Shown: one piece after another, positions 6,917 through 16,271 of the stretch
Numbering within the stretch: position 1 is the first letter of the stretch
How the letters are laid out: every line of letters starts with the position of its first letter
NCBI RefSeq assembly: GCF_014655955.1
Contig: NZ_BNBO01000064.1
Location: forward strand, 1 to 50,290
Direction: 5' to 3'
DNA from: Kitasatospora indigofera
GTDB lineage: Bacteria > Actinomycetota > Actinomycetes > Streptomycetales > Streptomycetaceae
Length of the DNA stretch: 50,290 bases
The notes under the pieces: model-generated
Told to the model about the DNA's origin: nothing
Database searches by the model: none
The model's input: the letters and a program-made list of their open reading frames with translations, nothing else
Position numbers and translations under genes: made by a program

Positions 6917-9783
6917 GCTTCCTCCGGCTCTTCGGTCGTGTCCTCGACCAACCCCTGGAGTTCCTTGAGGTAGATCTCGTTCACGCGGTAACTGATCGAC
7001 TTGGCTGTCTCGGAGTGCGGGAGGGAGAGGGCGTAGCCCACCAGCGGGAGTCGCTGCGTCGAGCCGTCGGCGCCCACACGCTCGATGTCCGTGCTGCCCT
7101 CGGGGTAGGCGACCTCGGCTGCGTCCACTGGGTAGACGAGGAGCAGCCCCTCAGCAGCGTCGCGGTGGAGTCGAAGCTGCCGGCCGCTCGGCCGCGCGGC
7201 CGCCGGACGTCCAGCGCCGACGTAGTCCTGCGTGGTTGCGTCCCAGGCTCGCTGGTAGACCTCCCGGGGAAGCCCGATCGCCTCGTGGTCCGGGCTGACC
7301 AGCACGCCCACCTGGAGGTCGGTGCCGTTCGCGACCCGCTGGTCCGCGCTCGTCACCACGGCCGTACGCTTGACCTGCCTGAAAGTGTGTTCGCCGATGG
7401 TGAGCCGCTGTGTGGAGGCGCCTCCGGTAATCGCGACCGTCCATGAGGTGAGCTCGCCGTGTGCGACCTGGTTGTCGATGAATTGCTTTAGGAGGATGGG
7501 CGCCGCCTGGAGGTTCCGTCCCGAGGCCACGAAGCCGTCGAGGAACTCCGTCACGACCCGGGCGGGGACTCCCTTACGGAAGATGCCCTTGCTGCCGTAT
7601 CGTCGCTCCGACTCGAGTTCGTCGTAGCTGCCGATGTCCTCGACGAGCCGCTCCAGCCGTGCGAAGTTCTCGATGACGTCCTGTCGGCCAGTCCGCATGA
7701 AGAGCGTCTCTGGCCGCTGGCCAGCGGACGAGAGGGAGATGACCGCGGAGTTGCGCATCTTTGCTGCCGCGGTCACCTGGAGCTTCTCGAAGCCGTCTCG
7801 GACCCGCAGCCCGACGTCGGAAGGCCGCTTGTTCGTCTCCTTCAGGAAGGCGACAAGGTCCATCAGCTCCCGGTTCGCGCGGGTGACGTGCACGAAGGAG
7901 TCAACCAGGTCCTTGGTCGTGTAGAGCCGGGTCACGTCCAGGTAGCCGTTCCTGTAGCCGAACCACCTGCCCATCTGCATGAGCGTGTCGTAGGTCCTCG
8001 ACGCACGAAGGTAGTAGGACACGGTGAGGCCCTCCAGGGTCAGGCCTCGTGAGAGTTTGTCACCACCGACCGCGATAACCGTGGCGGGTGTGGCCGACTC
8101 GTACTCGAGGACGTCACTCGCCAAGCCGTTGATGGCCTTCACTCCCTTCACGCACTCCGCGAGCACGTCCGGGACGTGGTGGAGGACCTGGTCGAGGTCG
8201 ACGGGGTCGCCCACAAGGCCGTTCAGGTCCGATCGTTCCCGGAGCTGGCCGTAGGTGCGCAGGTAGTCGCGCTCCCAGAGCTCACATAGCCGGGATCGTA
8301 GGCCCTGCCCGGCCGTCCCATGGTCTCCCCAGAGGTTGTCCATCTCGCGGAGGTGGGTCGTGATCTGCCTGGCGACTGCCACCTGCGTCGTCCTGAAACG
8401 GGTGACGTGGACGAGCATCGTGTTGTGCCCGGGCTCGTCTCCGTACTCAGCCGTCCTCGCCTTCCGTACCGCAGTCGAGAGAAGGAAGGAGTCGATGGCC
8501 TCGACCAGGGAGGAGGGAAGGCCAACTGCTGGCTCGTGCTCCTTCGTGTGGGAGTCGGGCATCCATGCGGCCTCGTCCCCCACCATCCGGATCACGGGCA
8601 GAGGCTCGCGGACCTCGTCGGCCGCGGGATCCTCCAGTCCGAACACGACCTCCGGTCCGCAGTAGTTGGAAGGCGGGTTCAGGGCCACGATGAAGTTGCT
8701 CGGGAAGAGATCGTCCTTGTGCTTTGGGTGGTCTATCTCGTTCGAGATGAAGATGTTCGCGAAGGGAGTGGCCGTGTAGGCCACGTAGGCACGCTTCTCG
8801 AAGGTGCCGAGGATCTCCCGGATGCACCGGTTGATCGCGGTCGGGTCGTGCTCTGGGTCACTTGCAGTCCGCCCTCGGCGCGGCTTCTTGGTGTCCACCG
8901 ACGCGTAGTCGGCCTCGTCGTCGATGACAAGGAGCGGGAGGTCCGTGATCACCTTGCCGCCGTCAGGCTGCTCCGTTGCGTGGCTTTTGAGCCAGTCGCG
9001 GAGGTTCTCGAGGATCCGGGCGTTCTTCTTCACGACGGCAAGGAGGCGGACCCGGCGCGGATCGACCGGTGTCGACTCGAGCGTGTTGGCGTTGAAGTCC
9101 CTGTTTTGGGTGGTCATCGACATGCACAGCAGCGGTTCCGTCATGTCGAGGTTGCCGACCCCGATGTAGTTGGACCCCGCCGTACGCTCGCGCATGAAGC
9201 GGGTGTCGAACCCGAGGAACTCGAGGTCCAGACGGGCCTGGGTCTGGTGCCGTAGGCTCTCGTGCGCGCCGGTCAGGACGATCACGACGTGGTACCCGGC
9301 GTCAACCGCCTTGCATACCAGTCCGGTGTAGTTCGCGGTCTTCCCGGACTGGACCTGGCCGTAGGTCAGCCCCTTGGTGAGCCAGTCTCCCGGACGCTGG
9401 GGATCCTCCAGGAGAGAGAGGACCGTGTTGGTCGAGTCGCTCAGTGCTTCGACTGTTGCTGGCTTCCAGTTCTTCCTGTGCGACAACCAGTTGCTGTAAC
9501 GCTCCCAGTACCGCCAGTCGATCTGCTTCTGCCGTTTGTCGAGCCACTCGTTGTGCTTGTCCGGATCGAGGACCCACACCTCCCGTGGAGACCAGACGTT
9601 GAAACGCTCCTCGAGAGCCCGGGCGATCTCGTCGACGGTCACGCTGGGGTGCCGCCGGCGGACCATCTCCTGTGCTTCCTCGGCGATCTCGACGAGGGCC
9701 TCGCGGGTCCTTGCGGAACGGTCGAGTTCCAGAACCGCTGCCTCGGCGAATCTGACGGCGAGTTTGAGGCCGTCATTCTTCAT
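6913..9783 (-). CDS. Z1 domain helicase-like ATPase
   Basis: The 956-residue protein has SF2-type motifs: Walker A GQVQSGKT (142-149), Walker B IDDEAD (287-292), YTATP (336-340), GGDKLSRGLT (573-582) and QMGRWFGYR (603-611). The last two are the hallmark of the Z1 domain. Z1 proteins were defined by their association with MutL/MORC-like ATPases and restriction modules. The ATG at 9781-9783 overlaps the stop of the upstream ATPase gene (ATGA) and its own stop overlaps the nuclease gene, so the four genes form one tight operon. A role in DNA translocation or remodelling is inferred. Confidence 0.9.
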   Translation of the reverse strand: MKNDGLKLAVRFAEAAVLELDRSARTREALVEIAEEAQEMVRRRHPSVTVDEIARALEERFNVWSPREVWVLDPDKHNEWLDKRQKQIDWRYWERYSNWLSHRKNWKPATVEALSDSTNTVLSLLEDPQRPGDWLTKGLTYGQVQSGKTANYTGLVCKAVDAGYHVVIVLTGAHESLRHQTQARLDLEFLGFDTRFMRERTAGSNYIGVGNLDMTEPLLCMSMTTQNRDFNANTLESTPVDPRRVRLLAVVKKNARILENLRDWLKSHATEQPDGGKVITDLPLLVIDDEADYASVDTKKPRRGRTASDPEHDPTAINRCIREILGTFEKRAYVAYTATPFANIFISNEIDHPKHKDDLFPSNFIVALNPPSNYCGPEVVFGLEDPAADEVREPLPVIRMVGDEAAWMPDSHTKEHEPAVGLPSSLVEAIDSFLLSTAVRKARTAEYGDEPGHNTMLVHVTRFRTTQVAVARQITTHLREMDNLWGDHGTAGQGLRSRLCELWERDYLRTYGQLRERSDLNGLVGDPVDLDQVLHHVPDVLAECVKGVKAINGLASDVLEYESATPATVIAVGGDKLSRGLTLEGLTVSYYLRASRTYDTLMQMGRWFGYRNGYLDVTRLYTTKDLVDSFVHVTRANRELMDLVAFLKETNKRPSDVGLRVRDGFEKLQVTAAAKMRNSAVISLSSAGQRPETLFMRTGRQDVIENFARLERLVEDIGSYDELESERRYGSKGIFRKGVPARVVTEFLDGFVASGRNLQAAPILLKQFIDNQVAHGELTSWTVAITGGASTQRLTIGEHTFRQVKRTAVVTSADQRVANGTDLQVGVLVSPDHEAIGLPREVYQRAWDATTQDYVGAGRPAAARPSGRQLRLHRDAAEGLLLVYPVDAAEVAYPEGSTDIERVGADGSTQRLPLVGYALSLPHSETAKSISYRVNEIYLKELQGLVEDTTEEPEEA

Positions 9784-11255
9784 GCTCCGTCTCCGTCCGT
9801 GCTCAGTCGTGCGGTCAGTTCGGCTACGAGGGCGGGGAAGCGGTTGAAGGGCTCCACCGAGGCAAGGACCCGCACCGCGCGGCTCCGTGCCGCAGGATCC
9901 TTGGGCAGCCCGGCGAGCATCGCCGCCAGTTCTTCCCTGATCTCGTTCTCGTTCGCGCCCTCGAGCGCCGCCTGCGGGGTGCGGGTCTCGTCCCGCTCCG
10001 CCTCGATGGCGATGAGCCCGACGGGTACGGTGCGTTCGACTAGGCGCAGCAGCGCTTCGACGGTCGTCCTGCCGGGTGTGTCCAGGGCCGCCTGTACAAC
10101 CGGGTGCTGGCGGTTTACGACGTAGTCGGTTCCGCCGTCCCTCTGCCGGGGGAGCCACCCGAACGTGATCTCTCCGCCACGGTGCCGCCCCAGCGTGACG
10201 GACCTCTGGCGGAAGGCGCGAACAGATGCGTCGCGCGCGGCTCCCGCAAGGCGCGTGAGGTCTGCCTCGAGCTCGGACGGCGGATGGATGCGAGCCTTGC
10301 GGACGTCGATTCGCCACGCAGTGTCCGCCGCTTGGTCGACGTCGACCTCGATTCGTGCCAGTCGTGCCTGCGAGATCTGTGTGAGCTCTGGGAGCCCAAG
10401 CCAGCCGCCGGCGGAGACCAGGCGGTCCCGTCGGTAGACATAGAAGCCCTGCTGGGCGGCCCACCCGCGCGGCCCGGCTCCGAGCTCCAGCTCCTTGTTG
10501 CTCAGTCTGGACGGGTGAGGCAGTACGAACGGCGTCACCTTCACCTCGCTGTGCCGACCGAGGAACTCGGTTCCCAGGTCCTGTGTGGCCATCCACCTCC
10601 GCCAGAACGGATCCCACGGGGTAATACTGCGCTGGCCGATCTGGAGGTCGAGCCGCCCGAAGGTGAGGTACCTGTGGAACCACATCGCCAGGCGGACGCG
10701 GGCCTGACCGAGGCGTTGGGCCAAGACCCTGCCCTCGCCGGCGTTGTCCAACCGCCGCCAGAGCACCATCGTGCCGGTACCACTGAACGACACCTCCTCG
10801 GCGATACGTAGTGCCTCGCCGTCGGCCGCCGTGAGGACCTCCCAGTCGTTGACCCTTGCCACGTGGTCTAGGTCCCATGACCGGCAGGCGAGGTCCTCGC
10901 CGGTCCGGGACAGAACTGTGAGCAGCCGGCACTGGGACAACGAAGCGGTCTTCAGGCCGAGACCGAACCGCCCGAGGTCCGACGACTCACGGAGGGCACC
11001 CGGCCCCTCGCCCCCGAACCTTAGAGCCTCATGGAGCGCAGCCTCACCCATTCCTGTGCCGTCGTCGATGACAGCCACCCAGGACTGGCCGTTGGTCGTC
11101 GAGAACTCCACCCGGACGTGACGTGCCTTGGCCGCGATGCTGTTGTCCACGAGGTCGGCGAGCGCGGTAGCCATGTCGTAGCCGAACGACCGCAGACTCT
11201 CCACCAGCGCGTGCGCCTGCGGGGGAAGCCGGACTCCCACTGCCTGCTGTGCCAC
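9780..11255 (-). CDS. GHKL (MutL/MORC-type) ATPase of the defence operon
   Basis: The 491-residue protein begins with a GHKL ATPase domain: N box LADLVDNSI (32-40), G1 box DDGTGMG (64-70), G2 box GRFGLGLKTASL (95-106). This pattern, together with Z1, AIPR and nuclease genes downstream, fits the prokaryotic MORC/MutL-like ATPases found in restriction-modification loci. The usual N-box glutamate is aspartate (D34), which may slow hydrolysis. GTG 11253-11255 is preceded by a G-rich ribosome site at 11262-11268. It is the first gene of the operon. The C-terminal half has no domain that I recognise. Confidence 0.85.
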   Translation of the reverse strand: MAQQAVGVRLPPQAHALVESLRSFGYDMATALADLVDNSIAAKARHVRVEFSTTNGQSWVAVIDDGTGMGEAALHEALRFGGEGPGALRESSDLGRFGLGLKTASLSQCRLLTVLSRTGEDLACRSWDLDHVARVNDWEVLTAADGEALRIAEEVSFSGTGTMVLWRRLDNAGEGRVLAQRLGQARVRLAMWFHRYLTFGRLDLQIGQRSITPWDPFWRRWMATQDLGTEFLGRHSEVKVTPFVLPHPSRLSNKELELGAGPRGWAAQQGFYVYRRDRLVSAGGWLGLPELTQISQARLARIEVDVDQAADTAWRIDVRKARIHPPSELEADLTRLAGAARDASVRAFRQRSVTLGRHRGGEITFGWLPRQRDGGTDYVVNRQHPVVQAALDTPGRTTVEALLRLVERTVPVGLIAIEAERDETRTPQAALEGANENEIREELAAMLAGLPKDPAARSRAVRVLASVEPFNRFPALVAELTARLSTDGDGA

Positions 11256-11378
11256 AACACCCCACCGTCTGATCGAGCAGTCTGCATGCGCAGCGTAGAG
11301 GAATCGAGTGACATCCGTTGCCGAGACGCCCAGTTACGATCACTGGTCGAGACACTTGAGGGTGGGCGGGGGGCTCGC

Positions 11379-11398
11379 AGTGCTGGTTAACCAGCACT
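11379..11398. promoter_or_regulatory. 20-bp perfect palindrome upstream of the defence operon
   Basis: Two perfect 10-base half-sites (first half AGTGCTGGTT) meet without a spacer about 124 bp ahead of the ATPase start codon. It could be an operator for a dimeric repressor. No regulator gene is seen in the island, so a host protein would have to bind it. No T run supports a terminator. Confidence 0.45.
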
Positions 11399-11876
11399 CT
11401 CGGCCGAACCACCGCAAGTGCGTCATCTGCGGCACGCATGGCCGTTGAGCTGGTACGAACCTGGTCTAGCTGTACGGCAAGGCCCTGCAAGGGACGGTCC
11501 CGGACTGCGGCAGCGAGATGGACGGTCGGACGCAGGCTCTGCGGCCTGGCCAGGGTTCGGGCATGACGACGACTTGTACCTCTCCTGTCCTGCCAACCCC
11601 GCGGGCGCAGTTGACCACGACCGTGCTGGCGGCCAGCCGATACCTAGGCTGCAGAGAAAACCGTGAGCTACAACGCGGCCAAGCTCGGCGAGATCCCGAC
11701 GATCTCCGTCAGGATCTCGCCTGCAGGTTCCGCACACGCGTGGCGTGATCGACCGCTGGCTTCTGCGCTGCAGGCCGGGGTGGGTGCACCCGCTGTCTCC
11801 AGAGATACCGTCAGCCGAAGGCCCGAGCCGTTGCGTGTCGGGCCGGCGCGCTTGGAAGGCGGGAACTGCAGGATTG
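11399..11876. other. No gene recognised
   Basis: The 478 bases between the palindrome and the end of the frameshifted gene contain only short frames without recognisable protein sequence. They may hold promoter elements of the defence operon. Confidence 0.35.
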
Positions 11877-13476
11877 TCAGTACTTCTTCAGCCCGACGTG
11901 GTCTACCACGATGCGGCCTGCGTCGGGGGCAAGGGCGAAGTAGATGCGACCGACCTCGCTAGGCGCGGTGGCATCGCGGACCTTGACGTGCGGAGTGCCG
12001 TTGTACGGCCTGTCTTCGAAGGTGAATTCCCGAAGCTCACGCTTGGTCTTGAGACGCTGATCGCTCAGGGCGACAGTGAGTTCATGGACTTCCTTGAACC
12101 AGTCGTCGAGCTGGGGCAGGATCTCGCCGTCTGCAGTGACCGAGCCCTACAGGTGAACGGCAGCGCGGGCCAGTCGTACCAGATGGTCGGTCATCTCGGC
12201 ACGGTGGGGATAGCGGGACGTCTTCCACGTCCGCTGCGCGCCCGATGTGAATGCGATCCGTCCCTCGGACGCGGTCTCGATCGCTCGAAACGTTGGCGCG
12301 CCGTCACGCGGCGCTAGCTCAGGGACCAACGCCCACAGGTCGACTGCTGGCGCCGCTGACCCACTGCCTGTTCGTACTGCGAGCGCCAGTAGTTGGCCTC
12401 GTGCCGGAACTTGCCGGCGCCCTCGGCCTCCTCCTGGTACTTATCCCGTTCGCCTGCCAGCTACTCCGCTTCGGCGACCCAGAGGGCGACTTCCTGCTTC
12501 AGTTGCTCGATTGTTGCCTTGAGAGCCCGGGCCTCCCGCGTTCTGTCGCCGCTCGCGCGGGCCTGGACCAGGTCCTCCTCGACCTTACGGGCCGAGGCGC
12601 GTTGGGCCGCCCGGCGCGCTCGCGCCCAGGCGGTGTCGATGCCCCGTGCCGTCACTGACGCTTCCCCGAGCAGTTCGATCCACTGCTCTCGCCGCTTGCC
12701 TCCTCGAGGTCTTGCCGCGAGCTCGGCAGGTGATCGGCGGCCATCCCCGGCCATACCAGCAGGGCGCCGCCGTCTGGCACGACGACAGTCGGAAGCAGCC
12801 AGCGGAGGGTACTTGCTGTGACGTAGTTGAGAGTGACGACCTGGGCGAGTCCGACGAGGTGCTCCGACAGGCGAGCTGCTGCCTTCCAGCCCTCCTGGGA
12901 ACGGGGTTGGAGAATTGCGATTGGCAGGCGGGCGCGTTTGGCCAACGCCTCCGCGAGTACACGCGTGGCAGGGACGTCCCGGATTCGCTCGAACCGGCCC
13001 TCCGTCTTCTGGCCGAGCACACTCAGATCCAGGGTGGGATTGTTGACGACGTTGCGGATGAGGCCGGGGCGGAATATGCCGTCCACCTCCGCTTGTCCGA
13101 GCCAGCCGTCCAGCACCTCACGGCCCATCGCGACGCGGAGGCCAACACACTGCAGGCCGCGGAAGATCGTCACCTGAGTGACAAAGCGCGCGGCCGCCTG
13201 GTTCCGCAGTGGCTCCGCCACCTGAAGGCGAACGGCCTCGGTCGTCGCGTCGCCCTCGACCTCCCAGGTGATCGTGCGCTGCCTGCCGCCAGGCCCCCGG
13301 GACGGCACCCGCATCGTTCCAGGAGACCGTAGCTGTTCGACTGGCAGGCCGGGGCCAGCGCCGGGGTTGCGAACCCAGGCCGAGCAATGACCAAGCACGA
13401 CGTCGTACGGGTCTACGAGAGCTCCTGCAGCGGAGCGCACCTCGAAGTCGGCTACGTGAAGAGTCTGCACACCCAC
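11877..13476 (-). pseudogene. Frameshifted gene of unknown function with a coiled-coil segment
   Basis: Three or more reading-frame pieces join on the minus strand. About 260 residues starting MGVQTLHVADFEV encode a globular, unrecognised domain. After a frame change near 12700, a charged helical stretch (ARRAAQRASARKVEEDLVQA, ATIEQLKQEVALWVAEAE) looks like coiled coil and runs to a stop at 12461. Further coding-like sequence continues (RIAFTSGAQRTW near 12230), and the end reads DGEILPQLDDWFKEVHEL to VDHVGLKKY with a stop at 11877-11879. Codon use stays typical throughout, so this looks like a single gene of roughly 500 codons that has decayed. It may be a lost component of the neighbouring defence operon (inference). 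Confidence 0.5.
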
Positions 13477-13812
13477 ACCTCTCTGCTGGCCCTGCCACGT
13501 GCCAGGCTCTCTCGGTCGCGCAGGGCTACCTGCCTACTGAACGAACGAGTCCGCGCTGACCGCTTGTTGAGGATCGGTAGTGGCGTTCGACGCGGGGTGA
13601 GGACTCGCAATGCAGTGAGGCGTCCTGAAGGTGGCCGCAGCTCTCCGACAGCGGGCCAGCTCGGTTTCGGGACATGGGCGTGGATCGGGGAGAACCGGGG
13701 ACTCTCTGGGGACCACCCGCCGCGTACGGCTATCCACAGGCCCCACTCGCGCGCACGGACGGTGCGTGCTGTCCACCGTCCGACGTGGAGCAATGCACAC
13801 CGGAGGACGACT

Positions 13813-13854
13813 GGGGTCAAGGGGTCGCAGGTTCAAATCCTGTCGTCCCGACAG
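13813..13854 (+). repeat. Attachment-site repeat: 3' half of tRNA-Pro(GGG), copy 2
   Basis: Identical over 42 bases to 696-737. The anticodon loop has one G fewer than copy 1 just outside the shared block. No tRNA 5' half precedes it. It marks the right end of the defence island. Confidence 0.85.
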
Positions 13855-13868
13855 TGATGTCGGTTATG

Positions 13869-13902
13869 AGAGCCGGTACTTGGGAAACCGAGTGCCGGCT
13901 CT
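13869..13902 (+). terminator. Hairpin terminator behind tRNA-Pro scar 2
   Basis: AGAGCCGG (13869-13876) pairs with 13895-13902. The inner part also pairs if two G-U pairs are allowed, leaving a GAAA loop, and a T-rich stretch follows. Position relative to the tRNA fragment is the same as at copy 1. Confidence 0.6.
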
Positions 13903-13915
13903 TCTTGTTGTGGCG

Positions 13916-14630
13916 TCAGTTGGTGGTCGCACGGTGATCGCCGGGCCACTTCGGCCAGGGCGCTGAGGGTTCGGCTGTTCGTGTCCGCTGGTATGCGGGC
14001 AGTTGCTGGTGCGGGCGTGGATTCTGGTGCCAGGGTTGCCGGGCCCGACAGGCGGGTCGGCCGAGCACGGCGCGGTCGGCGTTGTCGAGGATCCAGGCGA
14101 CGGCGTCGACGGTTGCGCGGGCTGCGCGGAATGTCAGGTCCGTGTAGATGTTCGCGCTGGTGGACAGGGTGCGGTGGCGCAGGGTCTTGGAGATGACAGG
14201 CAGGGGGACGCCTGCGGCTGTGGCGAAGCCGGCGGTGAGGTGGCGTAGGTCGTGGAGGGCGATGCGGGGGACGCCGGCCTTGTCGCAGAGCAGGTGGAAG
14301 CGGTCGAGGAGGTTCTTGGGGTGGAGTGGGCAGCCGTGGCGGTGGAAGACATAGCCGCCGGCGGGGGTGATCTCGCCGAAGGCTCGTGAACCCGCCCGGT
14401 CTTCGAGGGTGTCGACACGCGGTCGGACAGGGCGACCCACGCCTTGCTGTCCCTGGTCTTGGGGCGGCGAGCGGGAGCTGGTTGTTGTCGATCACGGAGA
14501 GTGTGGCGCGGACGAAGAAGACACGTTCGGGCAGGTGGACGTCGTCCCAGTGCAGGCCAGTGCCTCGCCCTTGCGGATGCCGGTGCCGATCATGAGTTCG
14601 GCGAGGTCGGGTCGACCTGCAGGTCTACCG
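13916..14630 (-). pseudogene. int: Tyrosine integrase remnant with three frameshifts
   Basis: Reading from the right, ELMIGTGIRKGEALA (catalytic arginine box) is followed by a one-base loss. Sequence around VIDNNQLPLAAP then continues in a second frame, a further shift leads to KAWVALSDRV, and another to the frame that carries ALHDLRHLTAGFATAAGVP and LRHRTLSTSANIYTDL (box II with HxLR and the tyrosine). Homology starts only near 14630, so the N-terminus is gone as well. It lies directly behind tRNA-Pro scar 2 in the same orientation as the first integrase lies behind scar 1. Certainly non-functional as written. Confidence 0.75.
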
Positions 14631-14936
14631 TGGCCAGCGGTCAAGGGAGGACCTTCCTCGGGAGCCGGTCCTAAGCGTGCAGCAGCGAGCCTTGCGCTGC
14701 CGCCACCACGGAGGCAGGCCTCTTCGCCGGCGCCGTCGATGCCCCCGTCCGGACGCAGCCGGCCGTCATGCCCGGAGCCCCGGTGCCAGACCTGGCACCG
14801 GGGCCGCCGCCGGTGGCGGGATGGGGTCACTTTGGGTAAGGGCCTGGTGGGACGGAGCGGGCGCCCGCCCCGGCCGTCGTTCGGGGCGCCCCTTGACCGG
14901 CGGTGGTCCAGGCCGGCCGAGCCGGGGAGGGGATGT

Positions 14937-15446
14937 CTACTGGGCGCGGATGACCGCGGCGTGGCCGATGGTCACCTCGGTCGTCTCGTCGCCGAAGACG
15001 ACCGGACGCACGGCGTTGGTGAAGCCGCTGGTGGCGCTCGGGTGGTAGGAGGGGGAGCCGTTCTTGTCCCGCAGGGGCTGTCCCTGGCTGTCGGTGGTGA
15101 TCTGCTCGTCGAGGAAGCCGATGGCCACGGCGGGCTTGCTGGTGTCCGCGGGGATGCGGAAGGGGCAGTTGGCCGGCCACATCGCAGGGATGTCGATCTC
15201 CTTGGTGCCCGTCAGGGACAGGCGGCCACCGGCGACGCCGGAGAGCTGGACGGCCTTGCCGGACTGGCCGAGCGCCGAACCCGTGACGTCGGCCAGGTGC
15301 ACGCAGACCTTCGAGGACTGGGTCCCGTCATTGGGGGCGGCGGTGCACGGGATGGCGACTTCGAGGCCGGCGGCGCCTGCCTGGGCGTACGTGGCACCCG
15401 GCGGCCGGCACGTCCGGAAGTCCGTCCTGAGCACCGGGAAGGGCAT
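14937..15446 (-). CDS. Hypothetical protein, possibly a truncated C-terminal part
   Basis: An open frame of 169 residues from ATG 15446 with good codon use: VCVHLADVTGSALG, GKAVQLSGVAGG and FLDEQITTDSQGQP. I do not recognise the family. There is no signal peptide or strong ribosome site at this start and the frame stays open further upstream, so the true start is uncertain; it may be the 3' part of a longer gene cut during element insertion. Four cysteines suggest an exported protein. Confidence 0.4.
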   Translation of the reverse strand: MPFPVLRTDFRTCRPPGATYAQAGAAGLEVAIPCTAAPNDGTQSSKVCVHLADVTGSALGQSGKAVQLSGVAGGRLSLTGTKEIDIPAMWPANCPFRIPADTSKPAVAIGFLDEQITTDSQGQPLRDKNGSPSYHPSATSGFTNAVRPVVFGDETTEVTIGHAAVIRAQ

Positions 15447-15590
15447 CGCCCGGACAACAGTCTCGTGACAGGATCCGGACCTCATCCGCAGCTGGTTGTC
15501 ACACCCACCGTGAAAAACTCGTTTCGACCACAGGAACGAATGTTTCGGACTCAATCACCTTACGCACCACACCAGTTACGGGGAAACGCC

Positions 15591-16271
15591 ATGAAGAACC
15601 ACATCCGCCGCACCAGCGCGATCGCGGCCCTCGGCGTCGCTGCCGTCCTCTCGCTCACTGCCTGTGCCGGTGACGACTCGGGCAAGGACACCGCGGGCAA
15701 GGGAAGCGTCCCGCCCGCCGCCTCCTCCCAGCCCTCGGATCCCGCGAAGGCCAGCCCGTCCCCGAGCGGCGGCACTGCGGACAAGGGCAAATCTCAGACC
15801 GCGAAGCCGAGTTCCGGCAGCACGGCGTCCGGCGGCAGCGGGGACAGTGCACCCCAGGGTGGTCAGAACGTCCAGCCCTGCAAGACCCAGAACCTGACCG
15901 TCGAAGCCAAGAACGCCTCGCCCGACGCGAGCACCGGCACCATCGACATCACCATGACCAACCGGGGCACCACCACCTGCTCGGCAACGGGCTTCGCCGG
16001 TATCGGCATCACCGACCAGGACACCACCACGAACCCCATCGAGCGGGGCAAGGCCGAACCCCGCATCACCGACCTGAAGCCCGGCGAAGCCGCAATCTTC
16101 AATCTCTCGTACGAGATCGACAACAGCGCCAACAGCCTCACCCGCCCGACCGAGATCCAGGTGACGCCCCCGAACCAGACCAGCCACGTGAACGTGAAGT
16201 GGCCCGCCGGCGCGGGCAACATCAAGGGCTTCTACACCGACGTCAAGGTCTACCCCACGCACAACAAGTAG
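15591..16271 (+). CDS. DUF4232 domain lipoprotein
   Basis: The 226-residue protein opens with a lipoprotein signal: a basic start, a hydrophobic stretch to residue 20 and the lipobox LTAC with C25. A long Ser/Pro/Gly/Lys linker (about 28-95) resembles wall-spanning linkers. The C-terminal 130 residues match DUF4232, an actinobacterial extracellular beta-sandwich domain, with the blocks GTIDITMTNRGTTTCSATGFAGI and LKPGEAAIFNLSY. The ATG follows a GGGGAAA ribosome site. Function unknown; membrane-anchored, facing the wall. It stands alone between mobile remnants and the small genes downstream. Confidence 0.8.
   Translation: MKNHIRRTSAIAALGVAAVLSLTACAGDDSGKDTAGKGSVPPAASSQPSDPAKASPSPSGGTADKGKSQTAKPSSGSTASGGSGDSAPQGGQNVQPCKTQNLTVEAKNASPDASTGTIDITMTNRGTTTCSATGFAGIGITDQDTTTNPIERGKAEPRITDLKPGEAAIFNLSYEIDNSANSLTRPTEIQVTPPNQTSHVNVKWPAGAGNIKGFYTDVKVYPTHNK

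Larger units (their letters stand above)
696..13854. mobile_element. Defence island inserted at tRNA-Pro, bounded by 42-bp direct repeats
   Basis: Two identical 42-bp repeats (696-737 and 13813-13854) bound 13.1 kb. The repeat is the 3' half of tRNA-Pro(GGG), a standard attachment site of tyrosine integrases. Inside lie an integrase remnant next to the left repeat, a decayed vsr, a methyltransferase-iron-sulfur fusion, AIPR, PD-(D/E)XK, Z1 and MORC-type ATPase genes, and a frameshifted gene of unknown function. The integrase, vsr and last gene are broken while the five main defence frames are open. This suggests an immobilised island whose cargo has been kept (inference). Confidence 0.75.

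Noticed and set aside
6913..10932. 1,339-residue Z1 protein
   Set aside because: The part ahead of ATG 9781-9783 overlaps the MORC-like ATPase in another frame and is low-complexity Arg/Pro/Gly sequence.
13452..13820. Minus-strand 122-codon frame next to the right scar
   Set aside because: It reads through the tRNA-derived repeat region and shows no protein-like pattern.
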